From Chlorella sorokiniana (taxonomy: Eukaryota; Chlorophyta; Trebouxiophyceae; Chlorellales; Chlorellaceae), in NCBI GenBank assembly GCA_025917655.1, contig CP084619.1:2833001-2897000 (forward strand): a stretch of DNA of 64,000 nucleotides, in the 5' to 3' direction. The position numbers and the translations under genes are program-made. Positions 55,697 through 64,000 of the stretch are shown here, piece by piece. The notes below the pieces were generated by a model. It was given only the letters and a program-made list of their open reading frames with translations, was not told the origin of the DNA and ran no database searches. Position 1 is the stretch's first letter; every line of letters starts with the position of its first letter.

Positions 55697-58600
55697 ATGA
55701 GCAGCCCTGATGCCCATGTTGCCAGCCCCCTGACCGACGGCAGCCCTGCGCCGCGCTCGCTGCCGCCTGGCTCGACCGGCGGCGACAGCCACGTTGGCTC
55801 GCTCTGCGAAGGCCTGCCCGCCTACTTTGTAGACCCGCCCATTGAGGCGGTTGTCTTCGCGTGGGGCGTGAATGAGGACGGCCAGCTGGGGCTAGAGCGT
55901 GTGACCGGCTCGGCCGCTGCCAACAACGTGCTCGTCCCCAAAGTGGTGGAGGCGTGCCTGGGCGAGTGCCGGCTGCTGCTTGTGTGTTTGGCGCAAGCTA
56001 TTGCATTTGGGTGGCAACTGCATGATAGATGGCAGGCTTCCTGCTGCATCACACCTTGCTCCGGCTGCACCCACCCCCTGTTCCTGCAGGCACTCGTTTT
56101 TCGCGGCCGCGAGTATGGCTGCTCCCCGCTGATCGCCGGCAGCCGCAACACGCTGGCCATAGACGCGGATGGCAGCGTCATCACCTGGGTGCGTGCAGGC
56201 TGCATGCTGCGCAGCGCTGCTGGCATGCATCCTTTGGTGCTGACCGCTGGCCACCCCGTACGGTCGGCGCGGTGCAGGGGTGGAACGCTCGCGGCACACT
56301 GGGCCACGGCCACCGCGAGCCGATTGGAAAGCCGCAGCGCGTGCCCGGCCTGCAAGGCGTGCGCATCAAGCAGGCGGCCATCGGCGGCTGGCACGTGCTG
56401 GCGCTGGATGACCAGGGACAAGTGTGGGCTTGGGGTGAGCGCCGCGCCTGGCTGCCCAGGCGCGCTGCCGGCCGCGCCGCCACCGGCTGCACCGCCCCCT
56501 TGCTGCTGGCCAAGCCTGCGCGGAGAGGATGCCTGCGCTGCCCGCTGCTGCAGGCGGAAACGAGTATGGGCAGTGCCTGCCGCGGCAGCAGCGCGACCGC
56601 GACATCCTCACTCCGGTGCGGGTGCTGGAGGGCATACGCGTGAAGCAGGTGGCGGCGGGCGGCATGCACTCGCTGGCGCTGACAGAGACGGGGGAGGTGG
56701 GTGGCTGGCTCCCGCGCGGGACTAGCGTGCTGCTGTGTGCCCAGGGCGGTGCCGTGGGGCCACCCGCAGACGTGCAACCCGTCCTGCTCGGCCGCACCAA
56801 GGCTTTGTGTGGCATGTGGGTGCTCACCCTCCTATACGTCCCCGTTCCTTCCGCCAGCATGCCGCAACCCTGTGCACTCCACACCCTTTGCCCCTCATGC
56901 GCACGCCCCCCACACACACACACCACCACCAGATCTGGATGTGGGGCGAGCCGTGGGGCGACTTCTCCATGACCATCAACCGCTCCCCGCGCCGCATCGA
57001 CACCACCGCCGACTTTGTCGACATCTCGTGCGGCGCCTTCCACAACCTGGCCCTCAACGCAGCGGGGGAGTGCTTCACCTGGGGCATCAACGACTTTGGT
57101 GCGGCGGCAGGGCTGGGCGGGGAGGGGGAGGAGGGGCCGGGCGGCGCCCGCGGGTCGTGCCCAGGCCGCGCCACTTCCGGCCTCCTCCCCTGCACCTGCA
57201 CATAACCTGCTTGGGCGGACTGGCCAGCACCCCTTGCTCTGCTGCACACACACACACACCTGCCCCCTGCAGGCATGCTGGGCAACGGCGCCACCAGCTA
57301 TGCGATGCGCCCCGAGCGCGTGGTGGGGTTGGAGGGGGTGCTGGTGGCCGACGTGGCGGCCGGCGGCTGGCACTCCATGGCCATCTCGGCAGAGGGGGTG
57401 CGCGTCGCCGCCACGCCCCGCCGCAGCGCCCGTTTGCCGCGCGCGCGCGCGCACCCTTGCGGCTGTGCCTTGCCAGCACTCAACGCCCGAGCCTCGGTGT
57501 GAGCCGGGCCACTTCCCCTTTCCTGACCCCCCTCTCCCCCTGGCCCGTGCGACGCAGAGGTGTATGTGTGGGGTCGCGGCGAGTACGGTCGGCTGGGGCT
57601 GGGCGACCGCGCGGGCTCCTCCCGCCTGCGCCCCCAGAAGGTGCGGGCGCTGGAGGGGCAGCGCGTGGTGGAGGGCTCCTGCGGCGGCACACACACCATG
57701 GTGGTCACAGACGCGGGCGCTGCTTCATCTGGGGCCGCGGAGCGTTCGGCAGGTGGGCGGGGGCGGGGCGGGAGGCCTCTGGTTCTTTCCAGAGCTGAGC
57801 GTCGGGGAGCGGGGGGGGAGGAGGCGCCGGGCTGCAGCGGCCGGCGCAGCCAGGGTGAGCTGCCAGTGGCCGTGAGCTGGCCGGACCCAGGGCCCACGGT
57901 GGCTGCCGTCCGTTTCCCGCCCCCTCCGCGCAGGCTGGGCAGCGGCGCCCAGAAGGACTGCATCTCCCCGTGGAGCTGAAGCTGCCGGGGGCCCGAGCGC
58001 TGGCGCGTGATCAGCGTGGCGGCGGGCGGGCGCCACTCCATGGCGCTGGCTCTGCCTGACAATGGAAACCTGGGGCAGCGACAGGCGGAGGTGGGCTGGA
58101 GCGGGAGTGTTGGAAAGGCAGGCGGGGGGGAGAAGGGAAGGTAGGGGTGGCGGGCCAGGGATTGGGCATTCCTGTGCACCCAGTCTATTGCAGCCCTTGT
58201 GCAGCATCGGCTAGTCAGCGCCCCACCTGCGCAACCCCCAGAGTGCGTTGAGCGCCCCACGCACCGCCCCCACTGCCCCCCGCAGTGGGCGCTGCGCAAG
58301 CCCCTCTACTCCTCCCCCAGCCCCCCAGCGTGCTCGGCCGCGAGCGCTCCTGGGGCAACGTGGCCGACGACGAGGCCGACGACGGCGGCGGTGCGCCTGC
58401 TGCAGCCCCGCTGCGCACACGGGGCGGGCCTGCGCTGGCTGCCAGGCTGGGCTGGGACATAAAAACTTGCGGGATCCGCATGCCGCCGCCGCAGCCCCCC
58501 CCACCACAGCCCTCACTGCCCTCCACGCCCCCTGCCCCCCCTCCCCACACACACCCTTTTCCCCAACAGTAAGCCCCGAGGGTGTGTCCGATTACGCCGA

Positions 58601-58803
58601 CGAGGGCGGCGAGGGCCCCTCCAGCCAGGGCGCCTTCTCCTCCCAGCACCTCCAACGCCTGGAGCTGGCGTCGGCGCTGGAGGGGGCGGGCGGGAGGCTT
58701 GCCCCTGGACCTGCCAGACCTCACCCCCAGCCCAGCCCAGGTAGCCGAGTGGGGAGCCGCCGCGCGCGTGCACGGGCTGCGCGACGACACACCCGGAAAC
58801 TGA
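55697..58803 (+). CDS. RCC1-repeat protein
   Basis: Seven-bladed RCC1-type beta-propeller split over about ten exons. Start ATG at 55697 (MSSPDAHVASPLTDGSPAPR). Blade motifs: VVFAWGVNEDGQLGLERV, GSRNTLAIDADGSVITWGWN, ARGTLGHG, IGGWHVLALDDQGQVWAWG, GNEYGQCLPRQQRDRD, AAGGMHSLALTETGE, IWMWGEPWGDFSM, CGAFHNLALNAAGECFTWG, ADVAAGGWHSMAISAEG, VYVWGRGEYGRLGLGD, GGTHTMVVTDAG and AAGGRHSMALALPDN. A unique C-terminus follows over two or three exons (SVLGRERSWGNVADDEADDG; ALEGAGG; ends HGLRDDTPGN). Some joins are off by one base in runs. RCC1 repeats occur in Ran exchange factors, UVR8-like photoreceptors and ubiquitin ligases; lacking UVR8 tryptophan landmarks I cannot place it more exactly. Confidence 0.85.
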
Positions 58804-58903
58804 GGCCACCACCCTGCCAGCATTTTGTGTCACTGCCGTTGTGCAGCACTCTCGCTCTCTGTACCTTTGGTTACCCTACAGCTTGGCCCTGCCTCTTCTC
58901 CCC

Positions 58904-59003
58904 CAGCCTGTTGCAACCGTGCTCAACCGAAAAAAAAAACACAGCCTGTTGCAACCGTGCTCAACCGAAAAAAAACACAGCCTGTTGCAACCGTGCTCAA
59001 CAG
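58904..59003. repeat. 36-38-base tandem repeat, nearly three copies
   Basis: Unit CAGCCTGTTGCAACCGTGCT followed by CAACCG and a run of 8-10 A. Copies begin at 58904, 58942 and 58978. The first two differ only in A-run length. It lies in the convergent 3' spacer and forms the last coding bases of the prenylcysteine oxidase frame. Confidence 0.85.
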
Positions 59004-61647
59004 GAGATGAGATGAGGAGGGGAGTGCGCAGCAGCCGAGTGCACCTTCAGGCCGCAGCTGCGGCGCCTCGGCATTGCCGCTGGCTGCCCGCTGCAGCACC
59101 GCGGTGCCGCCCTGCTGCCCCGCCGCCGCCCTGCCTGCCTTGGCCCGCTGCGCTGCCTCGCGGACGTGCCGTGCCGCCATGGCGGCCACCAGCCGCCCCT
59201 CGATGGCGGCAATCTCCATGGCTGACGCGGCGGATTCCAGGGCGGCGGCGTAGAACAGGCCGTCGCCCAGCCTGAAGGGCGCAAAGTCCTCGGGCGGGTC
59301 AAAGGCGGGGTAGGCGCCGGGCGCGTCCCACGCCTGCACCGCCACCACCTCGTACCCTGCAGCCAGGATGGGCAGGGGGCGCCAGGAGGCTGGGCAGGCG
59401 CTCGTTGCGGCACTGCGCGCCTGCGGATGGCATACAGGGCAGCACGCCGGAGCGGCTGCTGGGTCGTGGTGCGCCGCTGCGCCGCACCGGCCTCGAACAT
59501 CATCTCCGTCCACGCGTGGGGCAGGGGCTGGGAGCTGAACAGCTTCCACAGCGTGGCGTTGTCGGTGGCGGTGCGCCCCAGCAGGCTCAGCGAGCTCCAG
59601 GGCACAGCCGCAGCCTCCGTCACCATCACAGCGGCTGGGCAGCAGGCAGGGTGGTGGCTGGCGGTCAGCAAGGGGGCAGCCAAACCGCTCGCAAGGGGGC
59701 GGGGCGGCATGAGGCGGGGCCCAGCAAGCCCCGCTCTCGCGCCGATGGCGCCAGCCAGGCGCCAGCCCAGCGCAAGCGACTCACCGTAGTCCATCTGCGC
59801 CAGCCCGAAGTAGGAGGGGCGCACCGCTCCCTTGACGAAGGTGGCCACCGTGTGCTGGTACTTGCGGGCGGGTATGACGGGCAGGTCGAGCCCAGGGAAG
59901 CGCAGCCCGCTGCCCTCCAGCGGCGCCGCCAGGACCACGGCGTCGTAAGGCCCCGCCTCCTTGCCCCCTGGCCAGCCGCCCCGCCCGCCTCCAGCGCAGC
60001 GCAGCTGCCCTGCCGCACCAGCAGCTGGAAGCGTCCGCCGGGCAGCGCCTCCACGGCGTCCACGGCGGCGGGGCTGCGCACGCTGGCGTTGGCGGCGGCC
60101 AGCACGGCTGGTGCCAGCTGGGCATTGCCGCCCTCGATGCGGAACACTTGCGGCTCGGTGGCTGGCAGCATGGAGATGTGGCCTGCAAGGAGCGGAGGAG
60201 TGGTGGGTTGGGCAGCCGCATGGGGCCTAGAGCCGCAGCCGCTGCACAGCACACGGGTTGGGCGCGAACAAGGCGCGCCAGCCAGCCCACCCCCACCCGG
60301 CACGCCGCCACCCACCAGCCAGGGCGTTGAGCTGCAGGTTGTTCTGGTTGTAGTTCCTGCGGGGGGCGCGCTGGCTGGCTGTCAGCGGGCAGCGGGGAGG
60401 TTGCCAGGCCGTGGGGGCGGCGGCGGCGCAGCACACTCACACGCGGTTCACCCCGCAATCAGCTCCCGCCCCAGCAGGTCCATGGTGGAGCCGTACGTCT
60501 CCCTCAGGTGCTCAAACATGGACACCTGGCATGGGTGGGGGCAGAGGACGTCCGCCGCGTGAGACGCGCGGCTGAGAAGCGCGGGACGAGCCACGCCCCC
60601 GCCGGCAGCGGTCGAGTGTGTCATGACAGGTAGCAAAGCAACAGAAAGCCTTGCCCCTCATGCGGCCCCACCCGCCCTCCCCTCCTCCACCACCACCGCC
60701 GCAAACACACTCGCCCAACCACACCCACACTCATGCCTGCCTCGTTCGGCGCACCCTCTCCCCCTCACCTGCGTCAGTTCATACAAGCCAACAGCCTGCA
60801 GGAGCTTCTCCGGGCGCTCAAAGATGGTGTTGTTATCCAGCAGCGGGTAGATGCCTGGGAGGGTGGGCGAGGTGATGGTGGGGTGGGGTGGGGTGGAGGG
60901 GCCGGGGTGGCAGATGCGCCAAGACTGTCCTGGATGAGCGCCCGCCCAGGGGGCCGCCTCACCCTCAAACTTTTGAAACACGGCAGCAGGTGCCGCGCGG
61001 AAGGAGAACCAGGAGAGCCAGTAGCGCAGGAGCATGCGGATCAGGGTGAGGATGCGCCACTGCGACTCTGCAAACACCAGCTGTCGGCCGTCGTAGAGGG
61101 CCAGCAGGCCGTCGGCAGGCGGCTCCTCAACCTCCAGTCCTGCCGCTGCTGCCAAATCCTTCATGAGGTAATTCTTGTGCCAGATGATGGAACCACCTGT
61201 GGAGGCGCAGGGGACGGCGGCCTGCCTTTGAGGAGCTTGAGGAGCGCGCTGGGAAGCGGCAGAAGGGCGGGCGGGTCGGCGCCGCGGTGCGGCAGGCAGC
61301 GGGGCCACTCACCCAGCTCCAGCGTCACGCCGTCATACTGCTCAGACTTGGCACGCCCACCCAGCTGGCCGCGCTCATATCTGCACGGCATAGGCGGTGC
61401 ACTGCCGCGTGATTACAGCAAGCAAACCAGGGCGCACTGGCAGGCAGAGGCGGAAGCCGTCGGCCTGGCGGGGGCTTGCCAGCAAGACATACACGTGAAT
61501 CTCTGCCTCCGGTAGCTGCTGCCTAGCATAATACGCCGCTGATGCTCCTGCGACACCTCCGCCAATTATGGCTAGCCGTGGCTGCGCCCTCACCAGCGCC
61601 ACACACAGGGCAAGGCAGCAGGCGAGTTGCACAGGCCTATACGGCAT
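58923..61647 (-). CDS. prenylcysteine oxidase / farnesylcysteine lyase
   Basis: Lysosome/vacuole-type flavoprotein that releases cysteine from farnesyl- or geranylgeranyl-cysteine. The start MPYRPVQLACCLALCVALVR is a cleavable signal peptide, followed at once by the FAD motif RLAIIGGGVAGASAAYYA. Further lines: VYERGQLGGRAKSEQYDG, SIIWHKNYLMKDLAAAAGLE, GIYPLLDNNTIFERPEKLL, MFEHLRETYGSTMDLLGREL, NYNQNNLQLNALAG, YDAVVLAAPLEGSGLRFPG, YQHTVATFVKGAVRPSYFGL, and a C-terminal GYEVVAVQAWDAPGAYPAFD then RLGDGLFYAAALESAASAME. The family is secure. The stop is uncertain: the frame runs into the tandem repeat at 58904-59003 and ends at 58923 there, giving a hydrophobic repeat-encoded tail. A plausible earlier end is not visible. 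Confidence 0.88.
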
Positions 61648-61724
61648 AGCGGTATGGTTTTGAGGCACTGTGTGATATATCGAGCTGCAGGGGCACCGCT
61701 TGGGTGTGGGTTTCCTGCAGGTCC
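61648..61724. promoter_or_regulatory. very short divergent promoter
   Basis: Only 77 bases lie between the oppositely directed start codons of the prenylcysteine oxidase gene and the small plus-strand gene. Either the promoter is shared or the plus-strand gene has an upstream exon/leader that overlaps the neighbour. Confidence 0.4.
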
Positions 61725-62126
61725 ATGCAGTTTGCAGGACATCCTAGCTGGCGGAGCGCACTCGAGGAGCGCTGCACTTGGTTGGGCTTTCAATACGAAA
61801 CAATTGCCCTGCACGTCAATTCGCAAAGCACAAGCATGCCAGTCCCGCTGCCTCCCTCTCCACAACTTCCTCAAGTGCAGGCTCCTGTTGAGCAGCAGCG
61901 AGGCCCAACAGACGTTCAAGCGGCAGGACAGCAGCGCGATAAGCAAACCATAACGCCGGAGCAGTTCCAGGCCTGGCAACAACAGCGTGGGATGCCAACT
62001 GCACAGGCGCTGGCAGCGGCGGCGGCGCGCCGCACAGCGGCGATCCAGGCTGGCAGCATACCGCTGGAGGAGCTGACCGGCAGGGAGCTGCATGAGCACC
62101 ATCCAGAACTGTTTGACGGCCACTGA
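61725..62126 (+). CDS. short protein with DFRP/ZC3H15-like C-terminal segment
   Basis: An intron-free 133-codon frame. The N-terminal half (MQFAGHPSWRSALEERCTWL) is unfamiliar. The C-terminal half, TITPEQFQAWQQQRGMPTAQ, then AAAARRTAAIQAGSIPLEEL and TGRELHEHHPELFDG, resembles the conserved tail of DRG-family-regulatory proteins (ZC3H15/TMA46 or RWDD1), which stabilise DRG GTPases on ribosomes. No CCCH fingers or RWD domain are present, so either this is a truncated relative, or upstream exons are missing, or the likeness is only partial. A sequence CCTGCAG directly before the ATG could be a 3' splice site, which would mean a first exon to the left. Confidence 0.55.
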   Translation: MQFAGHPSWRSALEERCTWLGFQYETIALHVNSQSTSMPVPLPPSPQLPQVQAPVEQQRGPTDVQAAGQQRDKQTITPEQFQAWQQQRGMPTAQALAAAAARRTAAIQAGSIPLEELTGRELHEHHPELFDGH

Positions 62127-62583
62127 CAAACACACACGTCAGTGCTGCTCTTACACTTACAACTGCCCAGCAGCATGCGCATGTGTACACATGCCTGGGT
62201 GTCGCTGCAAGCAACGCTGCAACATGAGATTGTGATGGCACGAAAGGCAAGGGTGTGGCTCTCTCACTCGCGTGCGGGTGCACATGGATAGTGGAAGGTC
62301 CTGCGCTCAAAATTGGGTTGGAAGAAAGACGGAAAGAACACAGACAGGAACCGCGAAAACTCCGCTCCACTCAAAAAGCTCTCTGGGCGTCCATGTTGCG
62401 GCATGGCAGGGCACAGGGGGAGGTAGAGACGTGCCCCAAGTTTGGACAAAGAATGGTCGCCGCCCCGCACGCACAAGCGGCGTGCTGTAGGGGGCCAGCG
62501 AGCCGTGCGAGCGGCGCAGCCGCGACGCAGCCCAGCTGCTGAGGGCCAGGCTTGATAACCAGGCGCGCCGTGCCCGTGCACGC
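62127..62583. other. convergent spacer before the STY-type kinase
   Basis: About 450 bases between convergent stops. No exon recognised on either strand. Confidence 0.45.
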
Positions 62584-64000
62584 TCATTTCCGGGGTGCTG
62601 CTGCTGCTGCCGCCAGACCTGAGGCGCGCGAGGAGCCCCCGCCGCCGCCGCCGCCGCCGGCCTGCTGCACCTTGCGCACGCCGCCGGCGCCCTCTTGCTG
62701 CCGGTACACCTCCAGCAGCTCCTCCATCTTCACCTTGAGCTGCACATGAGTGAGGGAGAGCCGGAGGAGGATCAGAAACAGCACCAGTGTGCTGCCTGTC
62801 GCACCCCAACCCCAGGACGGCAGAGCTGACGCGACGCGGTGTGCAGGGCAAGCCGCCAGGCAGGCGCTGCAGCTCCACGCCCTCGGCCTGAAGCACACCT
62901 GCTCAAACGACGGCCGCACGTTTGGGTCGCGCTGCCAGCAGAGGCGCATGATGTCTGAGAGCGGCGGCGGGCAGTTGGGGGTATGGGGGCGCAGCCCCTT
63001 CTGGACCACGCCCACCGCTGCCTGCAGGGGCGTCATGTCGCTGTAGGGGATGCGCCCCGTCAGCAGCTCCCACAGCACGATGCCAAAGGAGAAGACGTCG
63101 GCCTTCTCGCGGTACGGGTTGTGCTCAATCACCTCGGGCGCCATCCACCTGGGGGCGGCATGCAGGGCGGTGTGGCACGTGCCAGCGTCCCCCATATCCC
63201 CTGGCCTGGCCCCTCCCACCTGTAGGTGCCGGTCTCCGCGGTCATGATGCCGGTGTGGTCCATCACCCGCGCCACCCCAAAGTCTGCAATCTTCACCGTC
63301 CCCGTCTCATCCAGCAGCAGGTTGGCTGCCTGCGGCGAGGGCGGAGGGCGGGGGCGGCGTTGCTGTGTGCCTCGTGCGGGCACGGGCTGTGCGTGATCCA
63401 GCTAGGATAGTGGCCCACTTGCGCAGCAGGCAGGCCCCCATCCCCCCCGCCCAACCACACACCTTGAGGTCTCGGTGCACGATCTTGCGCTTGTGCAGGT
63501 AGTCCATGCCCCGGCACACCTCCACCGCTATCTTGAACACCGCGCCGATGCGCAGCGGCCCCGCCTGCATCCCAGCCACAGCCAGCCAGGCGGAGAGCTG
63601 AGGAGCACGCAGCAACAAACGCAGCCGCCGCACACTCGAGGTCTTCAGCTGGGCTGTCCGTTGCGGTGCACTGAACAGCGTGGAATGCCCCCCGTGCCAG
63701 CGTGTTCCCCTCCGATATCCACCCACCTTGCGTATGTAGTCGTAGACAGACCCGCCGCTCATGAACTCAAACACGATGCACAGGTTGGGCTTCTGGGTGC
63801 ACGCGCCGATGAACTGCACAATGTTCTTGTGGCGCACCTTGCGCATGATGGCCACCTCCTGCTCCAGAAAGAGGGGGTGGGGGACCAGGCGAGGCGTTGG
63901 AGGAGCGCACCAGCAGGCAAAGGCGGGTAGGTGGCGGCAGGCAGGGCGGCGAGGAGCGGACGGCGAGGGACGCCCAGAGCCTGGGTCCCTTGATGCCAGC
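62584..64000 (-). CDS. STY/Raf-like (ACT-kinase type) protein kinase, 5' part beyond right edge
   Basis: A MAPKKK-like dual-specificity kinase closest to plant STY8/STY17/STY46 and HT1. Visible exons: [20 protein letters not shown] then [20 protein letters not shown] (about 63727-63857); [20 protein letters not shown] then [13 protein letters not shown] (63463-63566); [20 protein letters not shown] and [12 protein letters not shown] (about 63220-63329); [60 protein letters not shown] (about 62898-63150); and a last exon from about 62740. Catalytic HRDLK, DFG and MAPE are intact. The glycine loop, the catalytic lysine and any N-terminal ACT domain lie beyond 64000. The C-terminus is a Gly run then Ala-rich, ending PRK. 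STY8/17/46 phosphorylate chloroplast transit peptides in plants; whether this one does is not visible. Bases 63858-64000 are intron. Confidence 0.92.

Overview
The window looks like nuclear DNA of a GC-rich unicellular green alga, most likely a Chlorella-like trebouxiophyte. The genes are split by many short spliceosomal introns, several products carry organelle-type presequences, TGTAA poly(A) signals follow several stops, and closest family matches are plant or algal: MUT9-like kinase, STY-type kinase, Dof factor, PP7 phosphatase and plant-type Twinkle. The species call is inference. I see no organellar DNA, tRNA, rRNA, CRISPR array or intact transposon.

Layout, left to right: an unidentified partial gene (-, left edge); a myristoylated LRR protein (+); 40S ribosomal protein S27e (+); a class IV histone deacetylase (+); organellar Twinkle primase-helicase (-); CCT1 chaperonin (+); nuclear cap-binding CBP80 (-); an FAD monooxygenase (-); a PP7-type phosphatase (+); a Dof factor (+); three small proline/aspartate-rich proteins of unknown function (31.7-34.2 kb; -,+,+); a TVP38/TMEM64 membrane protein (-); a PB1 protein with 11-residue repeats (+); a 37-residue membrane microprotein candidate (-); mitochondrial processing peptidase beta (-); a monoacylglycerol-lipase-like hydrolase (+); Hikeshi (+); TsaE (-); PEX10 (+); MUT9-like kinase (-); an RCC1-repeat protein (+); prenylcysteine oxidase/farnesylcysteine lyase (-); a short DFRP-like protein (+); and an STY-type kinase cut by the right edge (-).

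The genes do not form a pathway. Most are dispersed housekeeping functions: translation (S27e, TsaE), protein folding and import (CCT1, MPP-beta, PEX10, Hikeshi), RNA capping (CBP80), organelle DNA (Twinkle) and signalling (two kinases, PP7). Orientation alternates, so short divergent and convergent spacers are common.

Three window-wide properties stand out. (1) At least a dozen otherwise conserved exons lose frame by one base inside a G or C run, a pattern that fits sequencing undercalls better than gene decay. (2) GC-AG introns, typically AG|GCAAGY or AG|GCGAGT, are unusually frequent: at least nine well-supported cases. (3) Many introns carry a (TG)n-Gn tract just after the donor or a Cn-(CA)n tract just before the acceptor. 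The least explained coding content is the 31.7-34.2 kb trio and the repeat-plus-PB1 protein at 37.7-39.5 kb.
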